This document shows positions 36,474 through 44,707 of a stretch of 64,000 nucleotides of DNA, in pieces. Source of the stretch: Pseudoalteromonas sp. R3 (GTDB lineage Bacteria; Pseudomonadota; Gammaproteobacteria; Enterobacterales; Alteromonadaceae); assembly GCF_004014715.1 (NCBI RefSeq), contig NZ_CP034835.1, positions 2,666,001 to 2,730,000 on the forward strand, in the 5' to 3' direction. The notes beneath the pieces are model-generated. The model had not been told where the DNA came from, did no database searches, and was given only the letters and a program-made list of their open reading frames with translations. Positions within the stretch are counted from its first letter, which is position 1, and each line of letters opens with the position of its first letter. A program made the position numbers and the translations under genes.

Positions 36474-39400
36474 CTATTTTTCAATCACAGGTTCGTTTGC
36501 GCTGTCTTGCAAACCTTCCTTTGCCCTGTCGTTTAAGGTAAGCAGGCGATAGAACACGGGCGTGAATAGCAAGCCAAATACCGTTACCCCAATCATACCA
36601 AAGAACACCGCATTACCCATTGCCTGACGCATCTCTGCACCTGCGCCTGACGCCAGTACCAGAGGGACCACACCAGCTGTGAACGCAATCGAGGTCATCA
36701 GGATAGGACGCAGTCGTAAACGACACGCTTCCATGATGGCTTCCAGATGCGTTGCACCGGATTTATGCTTATCGCGGGCGAACTCAACCATCAGAATCGC
36801 ATTCTTCGAGGCCAGTGCCACCAGTACTATCAGCGCAATCTGAGTGAAGATATTATTGTCGCCGCCCAGCATGTACACACCCGCCAGCGCAGAGAATATC
36901 GTCATTGGTACTATCAATATAATGGCCAGTGGTAAACGCAGACTCTCGTATTGGGCTGCCAGCACCATGAAGACCAGTACTACCACCAGAGGGAACACAT
37001 ACACCATAGTATTGCCCGCCAGAATTTGCTGATACGTTACCTCAGTCCATTCATAGCTGATCCCTTCCGGTAAACTCTCGGCCAGTACAGATTCAATCGC
37101 TTCTTTGGCCTGATCTGAGCTGTACCCCGGCGCCGGGCTGCCGTTCAGTTCTGCGGTCATATAGCCGTTATAGTGCATCACCCGATCCGGACCTGTGGTG
37201 GGTGTCACCGTAACCACAGAGCCCAGAGGTACCATGTTGCCGGCAGCGTTACGCACTTTCAGGTTGTTGATCTGCGATTGCTTAGCACGAAATTCTGCAT
37301 CAGCCTGTGCTTTGACCTGATAAGTACGGCCAAACAGGTTAAAGTCATTCACATACACAGAGCCCAGGTAAATCTGTAGTGCATTGAACACTTCATCCAG
37401 CGGAATGCCCTGCAATAGTGCCTGCTCACGGTCAACGTTAATGTCCATTTGTGGCACCTGAATGCGGAAGCTGGAGTACAGACCCGTCAGTGCCGGATGT
37501 TGTTGCGCCTGACCAATGGTGTTCTGGAGCGCTGCAAACAAGGCTTCGAACCCTTTGTTTCCTCTGTCCTGAAGCTGTAATTTAAAGCCACCTGTGGTAC
37601 CCAGACCAAGAATTGGCGGCGGCGGGAACACCGCAACAAAAGCCTCATCTATCTCAGCAAAGCGCATGTTCAGCTGCATCGCAATCGCATGGGCGGACAG
37701 GCTGGGGTCCTGACGCTCAGAAAAATCAGCCAGTGGCGTAAACACAATGCCGCTGTTGGTGCTGTTGGTAAACCCATTCACCGACAAGCCCGGGAACGCC
37801 ACGGTATGTGCCACACCAGGTACTTCCAGCGCAATTGCCTGCATTTGTTTGACCACGGCTTCGGTTCTGTCCAGACTGGCCGCATCCGGTAGTTGCGCTA
37901 CCGCAACCAGGTATTGCTTATCCTGCTGCGGAATAAAGCCACCCGGCACTGAGTTGAACAAACCTACGGTTGAACCCACCAGCGCTAAGTACACCACACC
38001 CACGACCACACTCATGCGGATCAGTTTTTGTACCAGCTTCTCGTAACCCTGCGCACCTTTGTCGAACATGCGGTTGAAGGGTTTGAATAACCAGGTGCCA
38101 AACAGTTTGTCGAGCACGCGAGTCAGGCCATCTTTAGGCGCATCATGCGACTTTAACAGCAAGGCAGAAAGCGCAGGCGACAAGGTCAGCGAGTTAAAGG
38201 CCGAGATCAAAGTTGAAATGGTGATCGTCAGGGCAAATTGCTTGTAAAACTGGCCCGACAGTCCGGTAATAAAGGCCGTTGGAATAAACACCGCACACAA
38301 TACAAAGGCGATGGCAATAATCGGCCCGGTTACCTCAGTCATGGCAATCTTAGTTGCCTCAAACGGGCTGTAACCGTCGGCAATATTACGCTCAACGTTT
38401 TCGACCACCACAATAGCGTCGTCCACCACAATCCCGATGGCCAGCACCAGACCAAACAGAGACAGCGTATTAATCGACACACCCAGCATCTGCATGATGG
38501 CAAAAGTACCAATCAATGACACAGGCACGGCAATTAATGGAATGATAGACGCACGCCAGGTTTGCAGGAACACCACAACAACCACAACTACCAGCAAAAT
38601 GGCTTCCAGTAACGTCTGGATAACGGCGTCAATTGAGCCACGTACGAATACGGTAGGGTCATAAGCAATTTCATATGTCATGCCCGCTGGGAAGTCTTTC
38701 GCCAGACGCGCCATTGTCGCACGTACGTTGTCAGACAAGGCAATGGCATTAGAGCCCGGACGCTGGAATACCGGCATCGCCAGCGCTGGCTGGTTGTCCA
38801 GCATAGCGCGCAGCGCATAGTTTTCCTGACCCAGTTCAACACGCGCAATGTCCTGCAAACGTGTGATCTGGCCCTGCTCGCCCACTTTGATGATCACCTG
38901 CTCAAATTCATCAATCTGAGTTAAGCGCCCTTTTACATTTAACAATACCTGAAACTGGTTCTCATCCGGTGAAGGCTGAGCACCCAAAGAGCCTGCGGCC
39001 ACCTGCTGGTTTTGTGCACGTAACGCATTGATCACATCACCCGCAGTGAGGTTACGCGCTGCCAGTGCATCGGGATTTAGCCACACACGCATAGAGTATT
39101 TAGCACCACCGAATAGTTGCAAATCGCCCACTTCCGGCAAACGCTTCAGCTCATCTTTGATATAGATGTCGGCATAGTTAGCCATGTAAGAGGTATCCTG
39201 CTGACCATCCGGAGACACTAAATGCACCACCAGCGCCAGGTTAGGTGACGACTTTTGCGCTGTTACACCTAAGCGTTGTACTTCCTGAGGAAGGCGTGGC
39301 AAGGCATTGTTCACCCGGTTTTGCACCTGAACCTGTGCCTGGTCCAAATCTGTGCCCAAAGCAAAGGTCACAGTCAGGGTAAGACGGCCATCGCTGGTTG

Positions 39401-39650
39401 CCTGAGACGAATGGTACAGCATGTTTTCCAGGCCATTGAGCTCCTGCTCAAGCGGCGTTGCGACGGTCTGACCAATCACTTTGGGGTTGGCACCCGGATA
39501 GCTGGCGTTAACCACCACGGTTGGTGGGACAACTTCCGGGTATTCGCTGACCGGCAACTGAAACAGCGAGATAGCGCCGGTGATCACAAACACCAGCGAG
39601 AGCATGGCCGCAAAAATCGGCCTGCTAATAAAAAAGTGAGAAAAGTTCAT
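36474..39650 (-). CDS. RND multidrug efflux pump, HAE1 inner-membrane subunit
   Basis: A 1058-residue AcrB/MexF-type proton antiporter with twelve expected membrane helices and two large periplasmic loops. MNFSHFFISRPIFAAMLSLV starts the first helix (first part shown); the TM4 proton-relay aspartates lie in GIVVDDAIVVVENVERN; the porter motif PVSEYPEVVPP is present. It exports drugs, dyes or host compounds together with the adaptor encoded just upstream. No outer-membrane TolC/OprM gene follows, so a channel from elsewhere must be used. Confidence 0.95.
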   Translation of the reverse strand: MNFSHFFISRPIFAAMLSLVFVITGAISLFQLPVSEYPEVVPPTVVVNASYPGANPKVIGQTVATPLEQELNGLENMLYHSSQATSDGRLTLTVTFALGTDLDQAQVQVQNRVNNALPRLPQEVQRLGVTAQKSSPNLALVVHLVSPDGQQDTSYMANYADIYIKDELKRLPEVGDLQLFGGAKYSMRVWLNPDALAARNLTAGDVINALRAQNQQVAAGSLGAQPSPDENQFQVLLNVKGRLTQIDEFEQVIIKVGEQGQITRLQDIARVELGQENYALRAMLDNQPALAMPVFQRPGSNAIALSDNVRATMARLAKDFPAGMTYEIAYDPTVFVRGSIDAVIQTLLEAILLVVVVVVVFLQTWRASIIPLIAVPVSLIGTFAIMQMLGVSINTLSLFGLVLAIGIVVDDAIVVVENVERNIADGYSPFEATKIAMTEVTGPIIAIAFVLCAVFIPTAFITGLSGQFYKQFALTITISTLISAFNSLTLSPALSALLLKSHDAPKDGLTRVLDKLFGTWLFKPFNRMFDKGAQGYEKLVQKLIRMSVVVGVVYLALVGSTVGLFNSVPGGFIPQQDKQYLVAVAQLPDAASLDRTEAVVKQMQAIALEVPGVAHTVAFPGLSVNGFTNSTNSGIVFTPLADFSERQDPSLSAHAIAMQLNMRFAEIDEAFVAVFPPPPILGLGTTGGFKLQLQDRGNKGFEALFAALQNTIGQAQQHPALTGLYSSFRIQVPQMDINVDREQALLQGIPLDEVFNALQIYLGSVYVNDFNLFGRTYQVKAQADAEFRAKQSQINNLKVRNAAGNMVPLGSVVTVTPTTGPDRVMHYNGYMTAELNGSPAPGYSSDQAKEAIESVLAESLPEGISYEWTEVTYQQILAGNTMVYVFPLVVVLVFMVLAAQYESLRLPLAIILIVPMTIFSALAGVYMLGGDNNIFTQIALIVLVALASKNAILMVEFARDKHKSGATHLEAIMEACRLRLRPILMTSIAFTAGVVPLVLASGAGAEMRQAMGNAVFFGMIGVTVFGLLFTPVFYRLLTLNDRAKEGLQDSANEPVIEK

Positions 39651-39659
39651 AATTGCCTC

Positions 39660-40826
39660 TTAGTTTGCAGCGCTAAGCTGAGTATTGCGCTGTGCAATCA
39701 CAAGACGGGTATCATCCAGGTTCAGCGTCACCATGTTTGGGGTGATAGGCATGCCCGGACCAACACGTGCAGGACCATTGGCAGCGACTTTATCACCTGC
39801 TTCCAGACCCGATTTAATCGCACGGAATGCACCGTAGCGCTCACCCAGCTCTACCAGGCGGTATTGCAGCGTGTTATTGGCATCGACCGTCAGTACAAAG
39901 CGGTTTTTCAGATCCGTTCCAATGGCACGCTCAGGCACCAAAGGCATGGTTGCAGCATCAGCCGAGCCCAAAGAGATGCGCGCAAAGGCACCTGGTTTCA
40001 GGCCGTGTTGCTGCGCATCAAACACTGCGCGTACGCCTAAAGTGCCAGTATTGGGGTTAATTTCGTTATCGATAAAATCAACCACGCCAGGCACCGATGC
40101 GCCACCGTTGATACGCTGTAATTGCACGGTAACCGCATCGGTGGCATCCACACCGGCAAACTTGTCACTCCAGGTGCGCTCGTCCACATCAAAGTATGCA
40201 TAGATCTGCTGATCTGAGACTATGGTTGCCAGCGTGGTTTCACCGGCGCTCACATAATTACCTTTGGTCACGATAGCACGCGAAATCACGCCACTGATCG
40301 GCGCTTCAACCTGGCTGAACTCCAGATCCAGACGCGCTTTTTTCAGCTGTGCGGCGATAGCATCGCGGTTAGCCTGTGCCTGGCGCAATGTCGCCGCACG
40401 CTGCTCGGCAAGCTCGGTTGACATGGCTTTTTCAGCCACCAGCTGTTTGGCACGGCGTGCTTCGCTTTTAGCCTGCATTAAAGCCGCATCGGCACTGACC
40501 AGCTGTGCGTTCAGGGTTTCTACCTGCACTTCAAACGGGCGCGGGTCAAGTCTGAACAACGTCTGGCCCTTTTCAATTCTTTCACCTTCTTTGAATGTCA
40601 TCTGCTCTACCTGACCAGATACGCGAGGCTTAAGCACCACCCGCTCCGGCGCTTGCAAACGCGTGGTAAAGGTATGCCATGACTGCACCGGGGCCATTTT
40701 GACCTGTGCCACATCTATGGTCAGCGGCGGTGGCTGCTGCTGCCCTTCCTGTGCATTTGGCTGGCTACAACCGCTGAGCACCAAAGCAAGTGCGACCGCA
40801 CTGAGTGTATAGCTAATTTTATTCAT
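39660..40826 (-). CDS. RND efflux periplasmic adaptor subunit (MexE/AcrA-like lipoprotein)
   Basis: A 388-residue membrane-fusion protein. The lipobox VLSGC gives an N-terminal lipid anchor at Cys20. The lipoyl halves (LKPRVSGQVEQMTFKEGERI in part and APISGVISRAIVTKGNYVSAG), the coiled-coil hairpin between them and the beta-barrel (VPGVVDFIDNEINPNTGTL) are in order. It starts the pump operon; the RND gene follows ten bases later. The operon is divergent from a LysR regulator gene. Confidence 0.93.
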   Translation of the reverse strand: MNKISYTLSAVALALVLSGCSQPNAQEGQQQPPPLTIDVAQVKMAPVQSWHTFTTRLQAPERVVLKPRVSGQVEQMTFKEGERIEKGQTLFRLDPRPFEVQVETLNAQLVSADAALMQAKSEARRAKQLVAEKAMSTELAEQRAATLRQAQANRDAIAAQLKKARLDLEFSQVEAPISGVISRAIVTKGNYVSAGETTLATIVSDQQIYAYFDVDERTWSDKFAGVDATDAVTVQLQRINGGASVPGVVDFIDNEINPNTGTLGVRAVFDAQQHGLKPGAFARISLGSADAATMPLVPERAIGTDLKNRFVLTVDANNTLQYRLVELGERYGAFRAIKSGLEAGDKVAANGPARVGPGMPITPNMVTLNLDDTRLVIAQRNTQLSAAN

Positions 40827-40903
40827 GACATTCTCCGACAGTATGAGTTGCTATGATGGTACGAAGAATTACCGTGTAGAAAAATGGTAGTTTTTTAAAA
40901 ACA

Positions 40904-40924
40904 TTAGTGCCAGAATGGCACCAA
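40904..40924. promoter_or_regulatory. LysR-type palindrome, copy 2 (RND/LysR)
   Basis: GTGCCAGAATGGCAC flanked by TTA and CAA, in the 129-bp divergent region between adaptor and regulator. It is nearly identical to the copy at 28774-28794. LysR regulators commonly bind such dyad sites beside their own gene. Confidence 0.7.
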
Positions 40925-40955
40925 TAAACTTTTCTTTGTGTTGAAAGGACAGATT

Positions 40956-41909
40956 ATGGATACCACCAGCCGGTTGATTATGTTGCTCGAAGTTGTTGAG
41001 CAGGGGTCATTTTCTAAGGCAGCTGAACTAAGAAATATAGACCGTTCAGTGATCTCCAAACAGATAGGCAAGCTTGAAGAAGAACTGGGCGTGCGACTGC
41101 TCAACCGCACTACCCGATCATTTTCCCTGACCGCAGCCGGTGCTGAAATGGTAAAAAAGGCCGCAGATTTGCGCTTACTATTACAGGATACAGTGCAACT
41201 GGCAGAAAACTATCACCAGGAGCCTAGGGGCTTATTGCGCATCACCGCATCGAGCTATATCGGTCAACATTACCTGATGCCGGTCATCAACGATTTCCAG
41301 AAGCGCTTTCCTCAGGTCAGTGTTGAGATACGTATGGATGACCGGGTGGTGGATATGATCTCAGAAGGATATGATCTGGCGTTTCGGGTTGGAGAACCCC
41401 GCGACTCCTCTCTGGTAGCCCGAAAGATTGCCCGCAATAAAATGCTGATCCTGGCAACCCAACGCTTTATCGACACCTATGGCGAGCCAAAGACCATGGC
41501 CGATCTGGCAGACTTGCCCGCAGCCTCATACAGCAGCTCACACCTGCGCTTTGAAGCTATCAGCTACATAGATGAAGATGGCAAGCCACAGGAGCAGCCC
41601 ATTACGCCAGTGTTTCGCTCCAATGATGCAGAGGCCCTGATGAGCAAAGTACTATCACACACCGCGTTTTTTACTGCACCGGCCTTCTTCTTTGCCGACG
41701 GAGTAGATACCGACCAGCTGGTCCCCCTGCTGACCCATGTCAATCTGCCCGATTACAGTGCGGTGTATGCCGTTTACCCGCACCGGGATTTACCCGTCAG
41801 AACCCGATTATTTCTGGACGCGGCACGGCATTATATCGGCGAGCATAAGCCGCGCTGGGAGCTGAACATTCCCGGAATAGAGCAACTCTATCAGCCTAAA
41901 GCAAAATAA
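40956..41909 (+). CDS. LysR-family transcriptional regulator
   Basis: About 317 residues. The N-terminal winged helix is typical: MDTTSRLIMLLEVVEQGSFS, KAAELRNIDRSVISKQIGKLE (first 20 shown in parts), then LGVRLLNRTTRSFSLT. The effector domain follows (LLRITASSYIGQHYLMPVI, DLAFRVGEP). ATG 40956 has AAAGGA upstream; a GTG at 40938 is the longer option. It is divergent from the RND pump operon and is its likely regulator; by the shared palindrome it may also act on the MlaC-like/PagL-like promoters. Confidence 0.9.
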   Translation: MDTTSRLIMLLEVVEQGSFSKAAELRNIDRSVISKQIGKLEEELGVRLLNRTTRSFSLTAAGAEMVKKAADLRLLLQDTVQLAENYHQEPRGLLRITASSYIGQHYLMPVINDFQKRFPQVSVEIRMDDRVVDMISEGYDLAFRVGEPRDSSLVARKIARNKMLILATQRFIDTYGEPKTMADLADLPAASYSSSHLRFEAISYIDEDGKPQEQPITPVFRSNDAEALMSKVLSHTAFFTAPAFFFADGVDTDQLVPLLTHVNLPDYSAVYAVYPHRDLPVRTRLFLDAARHYIGEHKPRWELNIPGIEQLYQPKAK

Positions 41910-41988
41910 TAGCTCAGAACGGGTGCTTTTCTACTCATACGAAATTGTCAATAATGATAGTGGCAGAACACTGGTGAAAAGCATCTGC

Positions 41989-42015
41989 TTTGCGCTCCAG
42001 CACTGGAGTGCGAAA
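41989..42015 (+). terminator. Hairpin after the LysR gene
   Basis: Imperfect arms TTTGCGCTCCAG and CTGGAGTGCGAAA around a two-base loop, 80 bp after the stop. The rest of the 377-bp gap to 42286 is AT-rich with no gene; it must hold the promoter of the nucleotidase gene. Confidence 0.5.
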
Positions 42016-42286
42016 CATTCTCCGCAATTATCAACCACCGCCGCACTTTACTCTTATCAATAATGTTATTTCACAAAGAGTCATGATTCACCTCGCAAAA
42101 ACTAAAATTAGCTAATAAATATCATGTATTTAAACTAATTAGTCGACCACAGCTTAAAATGTTAACAGAAGAATGAAAGTCTTTTTTTAGCCATATATCT
42201 GGCACAGAGATGCCATTAATTCTTAGCCTCTTTGTCTTTTTTGGTTTCTATAGTACTGCCCCTGAAACAATTACAGAGTCAGGACT

Positions 42287-44434
42287 ATGAAATTAAAATT
42301 ACTAACACTCGCAATGTTTTGCGGCACAACCGCACTAATCACTGGTTGTTCGGATAACGATAACAAAGTTGTGATCAAGCCGCCGGTTAAAGAACAGCTG
42401 GCAGATGAAGACAAACAACCTACAGACGACCAACAACCGACCGATGATAAGCAGCCAGTAGACGATGATAAGCCTAAGGATGATGACAAAGATCCTGAAG
42501 AGCCTAAGATTGCCGAAGGCACTTTGCTTGAGTTGCGCATTATGGAAACCACTGACCTGCATGCGAACCTGATGAACTTTAACTACTTTTCGAATAAAGA
42601 AGACAATAAGGTCGGCCTGGTCAAAACCGCCACCTTAATCCGTCAGGCACGTGAGGCAGCTACCAACTCGGTTCTGGTTGATAATGGTGACCTTATCCAG
42701 GGAAGCCCGCTTGGCGACTATATGGCGAAAATTAAAGGCCTTAAAGACGGTGAAGTCCACCCGATTTATGGAGCGATGAATACACTGGACTACGATGTCG
42801 CCAACATTGGTAACCATGAATTTAACTTTGGCCTGGAGTTTTTAGACGAAGCCATAGACGATGCCAAGTTCCCGTATATCTCAGCCAATGTGTTTAAAGA
42901 TGATGGCGACGATGATCCAAGCAACGATGAGCCACTGTTCACACCTTACATTATTAAAGACAAACAGGTTGTTGATAAAAATGGCGACACACAAACACTG
43001 AAAATTGGTTACATTGGGTTTGTACCGCCGCAAATTATGCAGTGGGACAAAGCCAACCTGGAAGGTCAGGTCATAGCCAAAGACATTGTCGAAATGGCCA
43101 AACACTATGTGCCTAAAATGAAAGAAGCCGGTGCAGACATCATAGTGGCTATTCCGCACTCTGGACTGGAAACGGCAGAGAAAAAACCTCTGGCTGAAAA
43201 CGCCAGTTACTACCTGTCCAAAGTCGACGGCATTGATGCCATTATGTTTGGTCATGCCCATGCGAACTTCCCAGGTCCACGCTATGCAGGCCTTGAAGAA
43301 CATGGTGTCGACAATGAGAAAGGCACCATCAATGGCGTCGCTGCCGTGATGCCTGGTTTTTGGGGTAATAACCTGGGTATCATCGACATGACCTTAGAGT
43401 ACAGTGCTGAAGGTTGGCAGGTAAAAGACGCTCAGTCGACGCTGGATCCCATTTCTATCACCAACCCAGATCGCACTGTCACGTCTTTAGCCATTAACGA
43501 TGCACAGGTCGAAAACGCGGCAATGGCTGCACACGATGAAACCAAAACCTGGGTTAATGAGCCGTTTGCCAAAATCTCTGACGAGGTAAACAGCTACTTT
43601 GCACTGGTTAACGACGACCCGTCTATTCAGATAGTTACCGACGCACAACTTTGGTACACGCAGGCCATTGTAAAAGGAACTGAGCTGGATGAGCTGCCGG
43701 TACTATCAGCGGGTGCGCCTTTCAGAGCCGGCCGTGGTGGTGCCGATGACTTTACAGCGGTTGATAAAGGTGACATTGCTTATCGTAATGTAGCCGACCT
43801 GTATATTTATCCTAACGTGCTGAAAGTGCTCAAACTCAATGGTGCTGAAGTCAAACAGTGGTTGGAAATGTCAGCGGGTCAGTTCAATCAGATCACACCT
43901 AACACGGATACGGTTCAGGTGCTGGTCAATCCGGACTTCCCTTCTTACAACTTTGATGTCCTTGACGGTGTGAGCTATCAAATTGATGTCACAGAGCCCG
44001 CAAGATATGACACTAAGGGCAACAAGGTATCTGACGGAAACCGTATTAAAGCGCTTACCTATCAGGGCGAGCCGGTAACCGATGAGCAGGTATTCCTGGT
44101 GGCAACCAATAACTATCGTGCTTCAGGTGGTGGTAACTTCCCGGGGATCTCTGGTGAAAAAATCGCAGTAGACTCACCAAACGAAAACCGTCAGGTGGTC
44201 GCTGATTATATTTCATTGCAGTCAAACAAAACCCCTGAAACCGGCATGGACCCAAGCGCAGATGGTAACTGGTCATTTGCTCCGGTAGCGGGGGCTAACG
44301 TCGTGTTTTACAGCTCACCATCGGATAAGGCAACAGCATTCAGTGCGCGCTTTGCCCATATCACGCCTTTAAATCAAACCACAGAAAATGGTTTTGCAAT
44401 CTATCAAATCGACCTGACCCAGCCTGCAAACTGA
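42287..44434 (+). CDS. Surface lipoprotein 5'-nucleotidase / cyclic-nucleotide phosphodiesterase
   Basis: A 715-residue lipoprotein (lipobox LITGC, Cys21) with an acidic Asp/Pro/Lys/Gln repeat linker from about 30 to 75 (DDKQPTDDQQPTDDKQP). The metallophosphatase domain has TTDLHANL, VDNGDLIQGSPLGD, IGNHEFNFG, AIPHSG and GHAHANFP; the C-terminal substrate domain has AGAPFRAGRGGADDFT and NYRASGGGNFPG. This is the UshA/CpdB build, which releases phosphate and nucleosides from nucleotides outside the cytoplasm. A terminator follows. Confidence 0.92.
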   Translation: MKLKLLTLAMFCGTTALITGCSDNDNKVVIKPPVKEQLADEDKQPTDDQQPTDDKQPVDDDKPKDDDKDPEEPKIAEGTLLELRIMETTDLHANLMNFNYFSNKEDNKVGLVKTATLIRQAREAATNSVLVDNGDLIQGSPLGDYMAKIKGLKDGEVHPIYGAMNTLDYDVANIGNHEFNFGLEFLDEAIDDAKFPYISANVFKDDGDDDPSNDEPLFTPYIIKDKQVVDKNGDTQTLKIGYIGFVPPQIMQWDKANLEGQVIAKDIVEMAKHYVPKMKEAGADIIVAIPHSGLETAEKKPLAENASYYLSKVDGIDAIMFGHAHANFPGPRYAGLEEHGVDNEKGTINGVAAVMPGFWGNNLGIIDMTLEYSAEGWQVKDAQSTLDPISITNPDRTVTSLAINDAQVENAAMAAHDETKTWVNEPFAKISDEVNSYFALVNDDPSIQIVTDAQLWYTQAIVKGTELDELPVLSAGAPFRAGRGGADDFTAVDKGDIAYRNVADLYIYPNVLKVLKLNGAEVKQWLEMSAGQFNQITPNTDTVQVLVNPDFPSYNFDVLDGVSYQIDVTEPARYDTKGNKVSDGNRIKALTYQGEPVTDEQVFLVATNNYRASGGGNFPGISGEKIAVDSPNENRQVVADYISLQSNKTPETGMDPSADGNWSFAPVAGANVVFYSSPSDKATAFSARFAHITPLNQTTENGFAIYQIDLTQPAN

Positions 44435-44455
44435 GTGTCAGAACGATAAAAAATT

Positions 44456-44482
44456 AAAAGCCACGCATATGCGTGGCTTTTA
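44456..44482 (+). terminator. Intrinsic terminator of the nucleotidase gene
   Basis: AAAGCCACGCATATGCGTGGCTTT: a ten-base-plus stem with flanking A and T runs, 22 bp after the stop (sequence described in halves AAAGCCACGCA / TGCGTGGCTTT). Confidence 0.85.
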
Positions 44483-44707
44483 TATCGCGCCGTAATCACA
44501 GGCAGTATGCGGCAACTTCATATCAACCACCTGAACTCAATGTGCGACTTCGAGGCCAAAGGACTGTGTGCTTGCCAGGGAGACTTGGCGACTTAGTGAG
44601 TAGAATGGAAATGTTTAGCGACGTTCGCGACAATTTAGCTCTCTGAGTGAGCGCGCTTATAAGCCAGAGGTGGAAGGTCAGGTTGATATTCACAACGGGA
44701 ATTGATA

